Origin: Typha latifolia
Lineage: Eukaryota; Streptophyta; Magnoliopsida; Poales; Typhaceae
DNA: 64,000 nt
Reading direction: 5' to 3'
Assembly: GCA_019914945.1 (NCBI GenBank)
Contig: CM034106.1
Coordinates: 9,672,001 to 9,736,000 of the forward strand
Positions 22,155 through 35,329 of the stretch are shown here, piece by piece; within the stretch, counting starts at the first letter, position 1; each line of letters starts with the position of its first letter. A model generated the notes under the pieces. That model saw nothing but the letters and a program-made list of their open reading frames with translations. It was not told the DNA's origin and did not search any database. Made by a program: the position numbers and the translations under genes.

Positions 22155-23631
22155 CAAAATAAAAAAATCTTAACTCTACCGGAGTCTGATGATAACCAAA
22201 TTCCTCTTCTTCAATTCCGATTGGCAATGCTCCTTGCTCAGCCGCATCTCGAAGCACGGCAGCCTTTGCATCACTAAAGCCAAGCAAGTACTGCAACCGA
22301 GAAAGCTTTCCAGGCTTCGGGATCCTCTTCAGATACAAGCAGTAGAGGCCATCAAGCTCCTCTGGCGATGACTATGACAAGGGACGGTCATGTCACAAGC
22401 AAGCATGTCATTCAGGGATGCAACCTGCGGTAAAAGAAATCAAGCATGGTTCCAAGTTAAACTTCACCAGATCTCTTACACCATATAAGTCAGCACAAGA
22501 TGAAACTGAATTACAATATGCATCATTAGAAACCAAAGAGGTCTGACAATTTCAGCACATTTAGGAAGAAGAAAAGTTAATATTTTAGACTTTGAAAGAG
22601 CCACTTATATCTGAAAAGGCACACAAAATGAAATCCAAGCCATAAGCATTACCAATAGCGAGAATTATCTGCTTCAGAAAGCTAAGACATCAGATAATGC
22701 ATCATATTTATGGTGAGGTCGGTAGGTTCTTTAAAAACAAGAAGATACTACCTATGCCCAGAGTAGTCTATGGAATACTGAAATGTCAAAGGCTGCAACA
22801 TGTGTTTTGCAGATTGGAAGCATATGTATTGCTCGTAATATAAAAAGCCAAGTCATGGAAGAAGTCAGCCATTTGTGGACTATGTATAAACTAGATAAAA
22901 GCACATTCAACAGAACAAAATCAAGCTATCAAAATAATAAGCATCCTCTTTGAACTTGACATAATTGAAACTCTATCATGTCTGATTGCTATCGCTATTT
23001 CGTGAGTTCCCTTTCTTATAAGGCAGAAGCCAGATATCTAAACCCCATAAAATTTGTCCACATATTATATATATATATAATAAATAATTAGAATACTACA
23101 GAATGTAGATTGACCAACTTAATGACAATGGCTTCAATGTGATCTTTTATCAACGCCATTGGATCGTCATAACCCGCGACAAGATTGTGGAGATTCACCG
23201 CCGCGACATCGGAACGCTCACATTGAGCGCGTAAACCATCGCATCCCCGGCCGCGCCGAGCACGGCTGCTCTACCAAGCCCTGCTGTCCGGCTCCCTCCA
23301 ATATTTAGTCCTAGGCCATACCCCGCCACCATAGCGGCAGCGGCGATAAAAACAGAGCCCGCCAACCTCGCAGGAGGCGACGAAATGGCGTCGACCAAAG
23401 AATAGAACCCGGAGAGCTCCTTCCGGCCGCCAAACACGGGAGGTGCGATGACACTAGATGACTCATCGGAGGAATAAATTGAGGTGGAGCAGCGGAGGAG
23501 AGAGAGGCGGCATTGGCGGCGGTCGAGACGGAGGCCAGAGTTCCGGCGAGGCTGGAGAGAGAGGAGAGGAGAGGAGAGGGTTTTAGAGGGGAGGAAGCGG
23601 AAGGGGCGGAGATAAAGTGGGAGATATCCAT
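22155..23631 (-). pseudogene. TIC110: TIC110 pseudogene, first and last exons only
   Basis: TIC110 is a core protein of the chloroplast inner-envelope import machinery, about 1000 residues long. Here the minus strand at about 23631-23110 gives a transit-peptide-like start (MDISHFISAPSASSPL), then the mature N-terminus FGGRKELSGF and the membrane stretch SVFIAAAAMVAGYGLGL. A frameshift follows near 23205, after which NLHNLVAGYDDPMAL is readable. Another frame change lies between the transit peptide and FGGRKEL. At about 22430-22160 the C-terminal exon appears: VASLNDMLACDM, a frame break, then ELDGLYCLYLKRIPKP, KLSRLQYLLGFSDAKAAVLR and IEEEEFGY. The several hundred residues between are missing; the 0.67 kb separating the two parts is non-coding. 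It cannot make TIC110. Confidence 0.85.
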
Positions 23632-24899
23632 TTCCTTTTTGTTCTTATTCTTGCTATTATTCTAATTCTCCTCGTCACTCATGGGAGGACGATTGGGCGA
23701 AGAGAGGGTTTTGGGTTTTCTAAATTCCGTTAGTGAAGGAAGAGAGCAGGAAGAGAGAATTACGGACGGGTGAAGAAGCGTATTACGGTTACCGAAGCGG
23801 TTGATTAAAATCGGACCGTTGAAAATTTAGCACAAAGATGGCGCATGATCTTATATGTTTGATATTTTTTTCTCATTTTGATCCTTACAATTCTCATAAA
23901 TCACACACACACACAAAAAAAAACACTCTACTTGGAGAAGGTCGGAAGTAAACCGAATTTTTCGATAAAAGAGGGTTCGAAATGAGTTCCTTTGTAAAAG
24001 AATAATTGGGAAAATATTGGAATATATAAATATATATCTCTTTCTCTCTCTACATGTATATATATAACTGTAAAGGTTATTTGGTCCAAACAACCAACTA
24101 ATCCTGGAGCATCATTACTCCTGCTTATCTACTACGTTGCTTTAAGACACTGCAAACAAGATGCCAAAGTGAATGGTTATGCTCAAATCCATGTCAAAAG
24201 GGGTGTGCATAACTCCAAAATCAAATAAAAAAGAGACACAAAAGGCAAGGAAAGCTTGAAAAAAAGTTTCCATGAGATGTGAAAGTGAAACAAACTGGAT
24301 CACAAAACATAGTACAAACAAGGTGACATGATATATCCTGATTGACTGCTTTGACCTTTCAACCAACCAATTACAACTGACAATTGGATAGCTTAAAAGG
24401 AAAGGCAAGTACACATCCTATCCGTAATCCAACCATCCATCTTTTGCCCACGTAAGATTGAGATCACACATAAAGGCTTTCTCCTCTCATCAGTCAGTTT
24501 GGTGCAACCGCTTCCACCTCCCACAAGAATTGGTTGGCCAATCCATGGAGACAAAGTGCTCTCCAGTGCCAAAAAAATCAAATCTGCCAAACTAATAACT
24601 ATTATTATATAATTGATTTATCAACACTTTACTTGATGTATATGATTTCCCACCACTTGCATCTTAGTTCACTTGCCTTGCACATTTCGGCAACTCATTT
24701 AAAAAGATCCAAGGCTCACCTTTTTGCATTAAACTTGCAACATCTTCTATCCAAGAGCTCCCCTGCCACATAAATTTGCTATCCCTCAATTCTAGTCCTG
24801 CCTTCTTAAGAATGATGCGGAACTTGATGAACAGCTTTCCCGAATAGCATTCCAATTCATTACTCATATATCTGTCTCACGCTCGATTCAAACTCGAGC
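23632..24899. other. Spacer upstream of the receptor-like kinase
   Basis: AT-rich, with (CA)n and (TA)n runs near 23903-23915 and 24024-24066. Carries the divergent 5' flanks of the TIC110 remnant and the receptor kinase. No gene seen; the 65-90 codon frames on the minus strand look random. Confidence 0.5.
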
Positions 24900-26928
24900 A
24901 TGAAGCGGTCAAGGTTTTTAATAGTGTTTGTGTCAATTTTCTTAATGGCAGCGTCAGGCAGCAGAAGTGAAGATCTTTACCACAACCAAAGGAATGATTT
25001 GATCCAGCTCCGTGACTCGCTGCGCTCTGCCGTGAACCTGCACTCGAATTGGACAGGTCCTCCTTGCTATAAGGACAGGAGCAGGTGGTTTGGGATCAAG
25101 TGCTCAAACTCTAATGTTGTCGGAATCACCCTTGAAGGGATTCAGCTGACGGGCTCACTTCGGCCGGATGCCCTCCAGAATGTCACATACCTAGCCAACC
25201 TCAGTCTGCGGAGGAATGCTATTCATGGCAGTCTTCCCAACCTCAAAGGCCTTGTTCATCTTCGAATTGTGTCCTTGTCACGCAACCGTTTCTCAGGACC
25301 AATTCCAAAAGAATTTGCATCACTGCCGAGCCTAACTCAACTAGAGCTACAAGATAATCTTCTCAATGGAACAATTCCGCCATTCAATCAACATACCCTG
25401 ACAGAATTCAATGTCTCTTACAACTTCCTCCAAGGCCGCATTCCTGAGACTTCAATCTTGCAGAATTTTCCAAAGAGTTCATTTGATCATAATATGGATC
25501 TGTGTGGGAAATCGTTGAACAAGCCATGCTCTTTGAATCCTCCTGGTCGTAAGGCTCCTCCACATGGACTGATGAACCCTCCTGGCGATAAGGCTCCTCT
25601 GAATGGACCAACGAATGGTGCACCACCTCCTTCCAGACATTTCAGTCAACCGAAGACCAAGGGTTTGGAACTATGGAGTATTCTTCTGATCGCATTGGGT
25701 GCAGTCTTGGTCCTTTTCATGGTCATCTTATTGTCCTTGTGTTACAACAGAAGGTATCAGAAGGCACAGTGGCACCGAGATCATTCAGGTGTTGCCACTT
25801 GCTATGTTATTACTTTATCTAACACCTCTCGATCAGCCTTCAATAACTAATACATTTTTTCTCCATATAGCAGAAATCTCGGCAGAATTCATAGAGAAGG
25901 CAGCAAAAGGCATGGCAACTTCAGCAGAGACAGAAAGGAGAATTGATTTGGAGTTCTTTAACAAAGAAAAGGTGGCCTTCGACCTTGATACTCTACTGCG
26001 ATCTTCGGCAGATATCATGGGGAAGGGAAAGTTAGGGATTACATACAAAGTGACACTGGAGTCTGGTCTGATCACCGTAGTGAAGAAGCTCAAGAACATG
26101 AATGGTGTGAGCAGGAAAGAGTTTGTTCAGCACCTGCAGTTGCTCGGGAGGCTAAGGCATGAGTACATTGTGGAGATCATCTCCTACTATTACTCCAAGG
26201 AAGAGAAGCTGGTGATCTATGATCATATCCCTGGAGGGAGCTTATTCCAGCTGCTGCATGGTAAGTAAAATCAATATCAGTGATAGTGTTAGTTTACTAA
26301 CATTCCAAAATCTAACATAAGCTCTGTTTTGATGCTAGATCATAGAGGAGAGGGAAGGATGCCTTTGAAATGGGCAGCACGGTTATCTATAGTAAAGGGT
26401 ATAGCCAGAGGTTTGGCTTACCTACATCAATGTCTACCCTTTCACACGGTTCCCCATGCTAACTTGAAATCATCCAATGTCCTCATCCTTCATATGAAAC
26501 ATCAAAACTACAGCACCAAGCTGACAGATTATGGATTCCAACCCCTTCTTCCGCACATGCATAAGCTGGCAGTAGAAAAGACCCCAGAATTCTCACAAGG
26601 CAGGAGATTGACCAACAAGGCGGATGTCTTCTGCTTCGGCCTGATACTTCTAGAGGTTGTCACTGGCAAGTTTCCCAGCAAGGACGATGAAGATTTATCG
26701 CAGTGGGTGAGATCAGCTGTGAGAGATGAGTGGTCCACAGACATTTTGGATTTGGAAATAGTGGCTGAAAAAGAAGGGCATGGAGATATGCTGAGGCTCA
26801 CAGAGATTGCACTTGAATGTACAGCATTTGAGCCAGAGAGACGCCCAAAGATGTCTGAGGTTATCAAGAAGATTGAAGAGATCAACGACACAGCCAGTGA
26901 AAGAAAAACCTTAATTATAGATCTTTAG
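24900..26928 (+). CDS. LRR receptor-like protein with degenerate kinase domain (LRR-III type)
   Basis: Three exons: 24900-25788, 25871-26260 and 26339-26928; 622 residues. Signal peptide 1-23, N-terminal cap with WTGPPC and a later IKC, then about four to five LRRs (residues 78-182). A Pro-rich juxtamembrane stretch with a tandem NPPG-KAP-G duplication (213-236) precedes the transmembrane helix (about 258-281) and an intracellular kinase-like domain (about 330-610). The ATP-anchoring Lys (TVVKK, K368) remains. The glycine loop is degenerate (MGKGKLGITYKV), the catalytic HRD is HAN (466-468) and DFG is DYG (490-492). It is therefore probably a pseudokinase that signals by scaffolding, as known for several members of this subfamily, including pollen receptor kinase relatives. 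The ligand is unknown. Confidence 0.9.
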
Positions 26929-27681
26929 AATTAAAAGTTCATTTCTTTTACCTTTTGCCAAGCCTTCTAGGCTGCATGTATAAGAAATTGGATGCCAAAT
27001 CATGGTCCCTTGGAGTATGTTTCTGCAACTGTATTTTCAGATGCTATTCGAACTCTTAAATGGCAAACCAATCCATATTTGAGCAGTTAGAGCATAGAAG
27101 AGATCAGATATGTTCATGAAGCAGCATTGAGCTTCTCTACCTAGAGGTTAAATTCATCTTTACTTGTATCCTCATGTTTTCATGAAAAGCATGCATTTCA
27201 ATACTGCTAGCATCTCCACAAATCCTAGTTTTCTGAATTTACTTCTATTTTATTAGGAAAAGTTCTTTCATTGCAAGCTTGTAATAGACTACAAATAGCA
27301 TGAAACAATAAGCAACACCACGTAGCTTTTGGCACATAAGGTATGTAAAATATTACTTGTAAGCATCAGCAATATTACCAATAACAAAGAGAGAAGTGTT
27401 CAAGATAACAAAAGGAAGAGAAAAATCAGCAAGAAACACGAAAGAAAAGAGAATTGTTGTGGTTAATTATCCAAATAGTTCAAATTTCCATTCCTCAGCA
27501 TCATAACAATATAATAAGTCACATTATTTCTAAACATAATGGTGACAGATGTTAACTAAAGAAAAACAGAGAGATACAACAGCTAAATTTTTTTTCCTCC
27601 ATTTATTGAGGAGTAGAAAGATGCAGGTTGAAATCATCCCTCTACTTATTCAACGGTGATATCAGAGAGAAGAGGTCTGAG
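26929..27681. other. Convergent spacer
   Basis: 3' ends of the receptor-like kinase (+) and the metallophosphoesterase (-). No additional gene recognised. Confidence 0.6.
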
Positions 27682-30120
27682 CTACCTCGTGTAAAATCTG
27701 GCAACCCATGGTGCAAGATCAGTATTATCAGGGTCTCTTTTGTTTTTAGAGTAGTAATCAGACCAATAGGCAGGAGATAATCTATCAGTAAGACCTTTAT
27801 AATAAATGCAAAATGGCAGCCAATCTTCACCGCCATTCATCCTCCTTTTTCTTTCTCTAGGATAAGCCAGAGGTGCTTGGACATATCTACATGTTAAAAA
27901 ACCTAACATGAATTGCCCTTTTCAAATTTTTTTAACCAATCATCAACCAAAGGTGGCAAACAAATACCTGATCCCATCAATTACAGCATCCCAACAGAAG
28001 TGTGTATGGCCAAACACATGACAGGCTGATCTACTTCCACTGCTTTTGTGGATAGATCTTAGTCTGACTTCCAGAAAATCAGAGCCTATGATCTTTGGAA
28101 GTTTTGGATAAAAAAGCATTCTCTTCTCAGGACACAATTCTTGCCTGTATATGTATATACTTAGACGCTGAAATCGATCAAGTTATAGAAGGATCGCTCA
28201 TAATTAAACAAAAAAACTAAAGTCATTTATGGTCTGGAGAAGTACCCCAAGTCGTTGAGGCATTTATTCATGCAATCAATATGCTGTCAGCTTTTAATTG
28301 GTGCAACCATAAGGTCGGCCTAATCAATATTCAGTACAACAAATTCTATTGAGCATATAATATTTGAACAGTCAATTCTTTATAAGATTTGAAATACAAA
28401 TACAAAAAAAGCATATCTACTTACAAGACTAGATCTTTTTTCCAGACTGAAATTCTACTAATAATACTTTTGTGCTTCTTTTCTATTTGATATTGGATTT
28501 CCCTATTTACCACTGTCCTTGTTCTATATAAATGTGGTAAAATTAGGTGGAATTAGACATAAGATGTGGCACAAGGTCTTCTAGCTCATCTTTGTTGTTA
28601 AATCTTCTTTTCTGAGAGAAGAAAGCCAATTATGGTTTCAACTTTTAAAAATTAACAAAATTAGTTGTTCTAATAGGTATGAGTACTTACCTCGGGACAA
28701 AGTGAGAAAACGTTATTATTTCATTACTGGCCCTCTGAACTTCATTGGTCGCATTATGGTACCTCTCATTCATCATATCAAAGTAAAGAGCAAGAGCAAC
28801 ATCATCATTTGACAAATGTGCAGGCCATTTGCAAGCATGAAAGTCTTTGCAAGCCTGATCAGTTGGGAACATTTAAACTATGAGTTGGAGATTAGATCAA
28901 AATTTGATAAAACTTGGAAATTCTAAATAACTGGCTTTGAATTTGGTGGATATCTGACGCCTTGGACAAAAGTTCAGATCTCAAAACACTATAAATTGGT
29001 TATGCAGTGTGTTGATTGTGGCTGATGCATCAAGTCCTGCTCTAATTTTAAGGTCGTGCAGTATATAAAATGAACACTTGGATAAGAGTAATAGACATCT
29101 GCGCTTAGTTGATGGAATGAGTTACTATTAAATGGAACTAAATTGCTATATCATGGTTCAAGAAGGATGGCAAGTATACATATGTTTAATTTTAAAATTC
29201 TGGGTGAATCATCAATAACAACTATGACCTGATAAGGCAGTACATCTAAACCTATCACTAAAACAGGCAGAATTTCATTAATATAAATAGAGGAACTTAC
29301 CATATCTAGGGAAGGAATTCGAACAGAAGTTATATCTTTCTCTTTGTCAAAACTCTGTTACATATTCTTCCAACATCAGAAAACATAGAAAAAAAACAAA
29401 TTTTGGTTATTGCATATGAAAATTCAATTACCTGGTGATACCAGGAGTACAGAGGAATGATTCCCAAACCATCTAAAACTGCTGGTCTAGTCTCCACTCC
29501 TAGATCGCTGCACGCATCAAGCAATGCGGTCAGTTTCTCCAGTGAATTCAGCTGAAACAAATTCCAAATTCAGTATGGAAATCACAAATTCACCAACCAA
29601 GTAGTTTAATTTTCTGCACTCAATACAATCTTTCGAGGGAAGATTATAAAACTTGAATTTGCCAAGTTGGCACAAGAAAAATTCAATAGTGAATCACCTG
29701 CAAAAATTTGCCTTCTTCTCGTCGGCACCACAAGTCATGGTTCCCGGGCACGTAGAATACACTGCCAAACCTGCCCTTCAACTCTGACATAGTCAAAACA
29801 AAGTTGTTATATGTCTCCGCTACGTCTCCGGCGACGATGAGGACATCATTCTTGTACCACACGGGCGAGAGGCGCCTCACCCACGCCATGTTCTCGGGGT
29901 AATCCGTGTGCAAATCCGATACAACAAAGACTCTTGGAGCATCCAAGTCACTGCGGCAATGGTACAAACAGTTGGTGGGCAGGTTTTGTTGCCTCTTTAA
30001 ACTACAAATCTTTGCTTCTCGGAAGGGCCGGTTAGAAGCCCAAGGATCGAGTGCATCGAAGGCAAAGCTGCGGTATTGCCAAAGACCTGATCGAGAAGGG
30101 AGAAAGCTTGCAAGTGTCAT
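27682..30120 (-). CDS. Calcineurin-like metallophosphoesterase
   Basis: Six exons on the minus strand: 30120-29698, 29551-29432, 29354-29301, 28854-28691, 28144-27968 and 27886-27682; 380 residues with phases 0,0,0,2,2. Metal-binding signatures appear in order: SDLHTD (D69, H71), GDVAE (98-102), GNHD (126-129), SHF (H250) and GHTHF (299-302). The second motif has Glu where many family members have Asp (GDxxD), the only departure seen. The N-terminal 60 residues are basic and Ser-poor, perhaps an organelle leader, but this is uncertain. The substrate is unknown. The start at 30120 is the first ATG in the frame; an imperfect copy of the codons for residues 11-20 lies about 126 bp further upstream. 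Confidence 0.9.
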
Positions 30121-31885
30121 AAGGATTCCTACAGCTATCGGTTATGAGCTTGTAATTGAAGATGATCTCTTAATAAACACCAACAGGCAAAGCTACGGTA
30201 TTGCAAAAGACCTGATTGGAACACGCAACGATAATCTTTTTTCTTTTTTCTTTTCCTTTTTTATTCCTTTTTTTTTAAGTAAGAGGAATTGGGACTCTTT
30301 AATTTAATTACACCTAATTTTTTAATTTAATATATATAACTCAGTGCATATATTTTTTCTATATTGGACCCATATTTTATTATAATAAAATACACATAAT
30401 TTAGATATGCAGTAGTGCATAATAAAATCTATTATCACAAATTGAAAAAATAAATGTAATTAAATTACATAAGACCAAAAGTAAATTCCAAAAAAAAGGT
30501 AAAAGAAAATTCATTATACAAGAAGAAGAAAAAAGCTCACAAAACGTGGCTTTTATAATTCAATTATATTTAATTTTTTATTTATAATAATAGATTCTAG
30601 CATGCACTATGTATTTAAATTAGATACACTCTATTATAATAAAATATACATTAATTATAATATATATATATACTTAATTTTATATACTAAATTAAAAATT
30701 TTAATATAATTAAATTGCAAAAGCATTGGAGAAGCAAAGCCCAATTCAATTTTTACCCAAAATTATACCCGCATCAGCAATTCAAATCCAGAAAATAACT
30801 GCAAGGGCCCTCTAATGTGATGTATTCAAAAGACTCAGATTAAGTAGATATTTTTATTTAACATAATTAAATTAAGTAGATTCTAAAATATAGTTTTCGA
30901 ACTTAGCGAGGAAATTGACGATTAGTTGTTAATCTTAAGAGTACATGTAAGCTTTATATGCGTATCATCTTAAAAAAAGTTTTGAGGTTCCAAAATTAGA
31001 TTACTTTCACATTAATTTTTAGAGTAATGTAAGTTTTATGTGTATATCATCTTGAAATTTATAAAACATTTAATAGTTTGCTCCAATGGAATTCCAAATT
31101 AGAGAGGGATTCTTGGAGCCCAGCTCTAAAGTGCTTATATATATATATTTTTTTTTTTAATTTCAAAATTATCCTCTAAAGATATACAACATTTTTTAAA
31201 ATTTAATCTATATTATTTTATTTTATTAACTAATTATTTAAATTAAGCGTATATTTAGTTTTATTAATTAATTTTAATAAAAAATACTCTCATTGGGAAG
31301 GTGACATATATTAACTAATTCCACAATGAAGCATCTAGAGAAAGACGAGCTAAGCTTCAAACTCCTCATTCAACTTTGTCCCTTGAATGTTATTCTCATC
31401 ATTCCAACCAAGGACAAGTTTTTGAACAAACTAATTTTCTACTAAAATGAATTAATTTCTAAAAAGGACGATAGATTTAACTGAATCTATTACTATTTTT
31501 ATGATAAGTTAAGCTTTATATATATATAAATTGCCAATAATATTAACTTTTTTATTTCATTAACTTATAGATATAAAATTCTGAATTTGTTGGTGTTTCT
31601 ACCTTAAAGTTAAAATACTAATCTTATCCTTATTTTACTGATAATTATAAGAAAATGTATTATTTTTGGTATTAAATTTGGGGTGGCATTGGGTAAGAAA
31701 AGATATCAGAGAGGCTAATTTTGTCAAATATTCACCAATGAATTGAAATCTATACCTTTAAATCTTGCCCAACCCCACCACTATACTGCACTTTAACAGT
31801 AGCCCTTTCACGTGAATAAATTATAGGAATAACTCCTCATGTGAGTGATTCAAGCACAAGGAGAGAGGAGGAATAGAATAGAAGG
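30121..31885. other. Divergent spacer before the alpha-galactosidase pair
   Basis: Very AT-rich from 30.3 to 31.7 kb, with poly(T) tracts and (TA)n runs. It must carry the promoters of the metallophosphoesterase (-) and the first galactosidase (+). AATTTAATTATA-type blocks recur around 30300-30720. No gene recognised. Confidence 0.5.
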
Positions 31886-34800
31886 ATGGAGAAAGCCACT
31901 GTGCCTATGCGGGTGAAGCTACTTATGGGTTTGTTATGTCTCACTACTTTGATATGCACTGAATCCAGGGTGATGGTTGATTTGGATGACAGGAGGAGTT
32001 TGCTGGCTAATGGATTAGGCGTAACTCCTCCTATGGGGTATTTATTCTTCTTATCCTTCATATCGTGGATAAATATCGGATTATCTTACTGCTATTATCG
32101 TTTGATATGTTCCAGCTATTCATTTATCTTGAGACTAGGTTGATCTTGGTTTTGGGTTGCAGGTGGAACAGTTGGAATTACTTCAGTTGCTCTGTTAATG
32201 AAACAATCATTAAGGAAACAGGTAGATTTTATTTAGAACTTATTTATTAAGATTTAAGAATGTGGGGATTATTTACAAATTAATGCATCATTTGTGCTGA
32301 ACAACAGCTGATGCACTGGTCTCAACTGGGCTTGCAATGCTTGGATATCAATATGTGAACATTGGTGCTTCCCTTTCCTGTTTGTTTCCTCTTATTTTGA
32401 TATATTGATGCCCTCAGTAAGGAATAACTAATAATTTTTCGGGTTTCAACATGATCCAGATGATTGCTGGGCTGAGAACAAGAGGGATGCAAAGGTTTCA
32501 AAATTTTAGTTATTATTTTATGTTTATTTAGTTACAGATGATAAATAGCAAGCCTATTGGTTAGATGTGCTTTAAATCTTGTCTATAAACTGGAAAAATA
32601 ATTCAAAGTTTGTAATATTTTAATTAATTTGTCAATTGCCTACTGAACTTGTACACTTTTGTCTCTTTCAGGGTCATCTAGTCCCTAATAAGTCAACATT
32701 TCCATCAGGAATCAAGGCACTTGCAGATTATGTTCACAAGAAGGGTCTTAAACTAGGGATATACTCTGATGCAGGGTAAGTATGACCCATAAGAGCGAGT
32801 TATCTTTCTTCCTGATATTCTGTAGCTATTAGTATAATCACTCTATTTGGATAATTTCAGTTACCAAACATGTAGCAAAATGATGCCTGGGTCATTTGGC
32901 TATGAGCAGAAAGATGCCCATACCTTTGCATCATGGGTAAGGATTGATATTCACATCGTCTTTTCTCTACTGCTACAAATTTTTCTTTTAACATCTTTCA
33001 TTTTATTTTATTTTTAACAAGAGTATAAGTCTGTCTATTCCGTGGAGAATCTTGTGTGAGTTTTGCATTTTCTGGAGTACTTTGGCAGAGTCTTAGTTGG
33101 CTTTATTTTGTTGGATTGCAGGGCATTGATTATTTGAAGTATGACAACTGTAATAATGGAGATTTGAAGCCAATGGCACGGTAAATTTTATTGTCACTGG
33201 ATTATTTGATTCCTCATTGTCGCTGCAATAAACCTTCCCTGTGTAGTTTGACGAGTTAAATGTCACTAAACCTTTCTTTGTTATTGGAGGGTAGGTACCC
33301 AGCTATGACTAGGGCCCTTATGAAGACTGGTCGACCAATGTTTTTCTCTTTATGCGAATGGTAAACTGTAGACTTCAGTGGCTAGTTTAGATCTTGTCTT
33401 GTTCCTGGATTTTCTCTGGTTCATTATTTTGCTGCCCTGATGTTTAGGGGTGATATGCACCCAGCTCTTTGGGGTGCCAAGCTAGGAAATAGCTGGAGGA
33501 CAACAAATGACATTAATGATTCATGGGAAAGGTCAATTTCTTGACTAAGTTGTTTGTTTCACTAGTGTAGCTTATTAGGAGGTGGAATTAAAGGAAAGAC
33601 CCTTCACTATTTGATTGAAATGATTCCATTTTTTCTACTGCAGCATGGTCTCGAGGGCTGACCAAAATGAAGTGTATGCGGAGTATGCGAGACCTGGTGG
33701 TTGGAATGGTTTGTTCTTCTTCAATTGAGTAAATATATCTGCAGTAACTTAAGAATATAGAAGCAATGTCAGTCCTATACACATTGATGGGCTAGAAGCC
33801 TAGGGCTGAGTTCCTTTTGGATCCTAAATGTGTTCAAAACCGCAGCAAATACTAGTTAGTTGTATTACATATTTCAGTTTCAGCATCTTGATCATAAGTT
33901 GTCTATAGAGTCTCAGCGAGACATGATATTTGCCATAGAACAACTAAATTTGACTCATTTTTTTATTGAATTTAATCAACCAGATCCAGATATGCTTGAA
34001 GTAGGAAATGGGGGAATGAGCAATGATGAATATATTGTCCATTTCAGCATATGGGCTATTTCCAAGGTATAAATTGATGATTGTAATTTTAGGTAACATC
34101 TGAAGTTTTACCTTTATGCTTCATGTAACTGATTCAAGCTCTTATTCCTAATCCACAAGGCACCTCTTCTTATCGGATGTGATGTACGGAATATGTCAAA
34201 GGAAACTTTCGTCATCCTAAGCAACAAAGATGTCATTGCTGTAAATCAAGGTCAGGAACCGGTGAATTTCTCTCTGCAGTTTTGCTATGTTATTGTACAA
34301 CATCACATTTATTTAGGAACTCTAAAGTTCTCATTCATATCACTACCTTCTTGTTTTGAGGCTACCACATGATAAAGACTAATAATGGAACTTCCATTGC
34401 CTATCATCTGTCTACTTTTCATCTTTTTTTGATCCACCAACTCTCCTAGACTTTGTTACATGTTTCCTTATTCACTATTTCCACATAAATAGCAACCCTT
34501 CTCCATAAATTCCTCTTCACCTCCACAATTGTCAACTAACTTTAATTCTTATGCTTTTGTCTGATATTGACTTATGGACAGATCCTCTCGGTATCCAAGC
34601 AAAAAAAGTGAGGATGGAGGGAGATCTTGAGGTTGGGCAGAAATTTCTTCAATTTAACGTCCATTGAGCTTTATATTTTACAAAGTGAGCAGGAGGTCAT
34701 CTGATTACTCTTCTTTTACAGGTCTGGGCTGGACCGCTTTCTGGATACAGGACTGCAGTTGTCTTGTTGAACCGATCGCTTAGAGAGAGTCCTATTACCG

Positions 34801-35329
34801 CACACTGGGATGACATTGGAGTTCCACCTGAGACGGTAGTCGAAGTAAGAGATTTATGGAAGGTACTTGCTAATTCTTATACATCTAGCTTCTTCACCAC
34901 AAAGCATGTGCACCATTTAGTATCTGCATCGAAGAATTTCTGTACTCATCTAGGAATGCTTATCATTGATGCAATAACAAAAAAATATGGAAAAGATTAT
35001 GTTGAAAGAAGTATTAGTACTAATGAGGTATCCATCGTAAGCTAAAGTATCTTGAATGAAGAAACTCTAGTCCTTCCAATTTAGTGTGATGTCTACACGT
35101 AACATAATAGAATAAGTCTGTATCTCCTCAAAAGCTATGCTCTATATTATGTTTATTATTTTGGATGATACTTTAGGCTATCTCTGATATATTACTACTT
35201 TAAGGAGAATATTTGACTCATCTTTGAATTTTGCAGCATAAGACATTCGAGAAGAAGTTCGCAGACAAATTGAATTTTACCGTAGGCCCCCACTCATGCA
35301 GGATGTTTATCTTAACACCACTATTGTAG
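31886..35329 (+). CDS. AGAL3: Alpha-galactosidase (GH27), AGAL3-like
   Basis: Hydrolyses terminal alpha-1,6-galactosyl residues, probably in the wall or vacuole. Fifteen exons: 31886-32037, 32163-32221, 32308-32364, 32460-32494, 32672-32775, 32861-32936, 33122-33180, 33295-33360, 33448-33531, 33644-33708, 33984-34066, 34160-34250, 34582-34631, 34722-34862, 35237-35329; 404 residues. Signal peptide at about 1-26 ([18 protein letters not shown]). The catalytic barrel starts at TPPMGWNSWNYF. The nucleophile is D169 in LKYDNC and the acid/base is D253 in GGWNDPDMLE; DDCW and SLCEWG are intact. The C-terminal beta domain ends in FILTPLL. Wording such as [26 protein letters not shown] and YARPGG fits the Arabidopsis AGAL3 type; the symbol is by resemblance. 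The next gene downstream is a paralogue in the same orientation. Confidence 0.92.
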
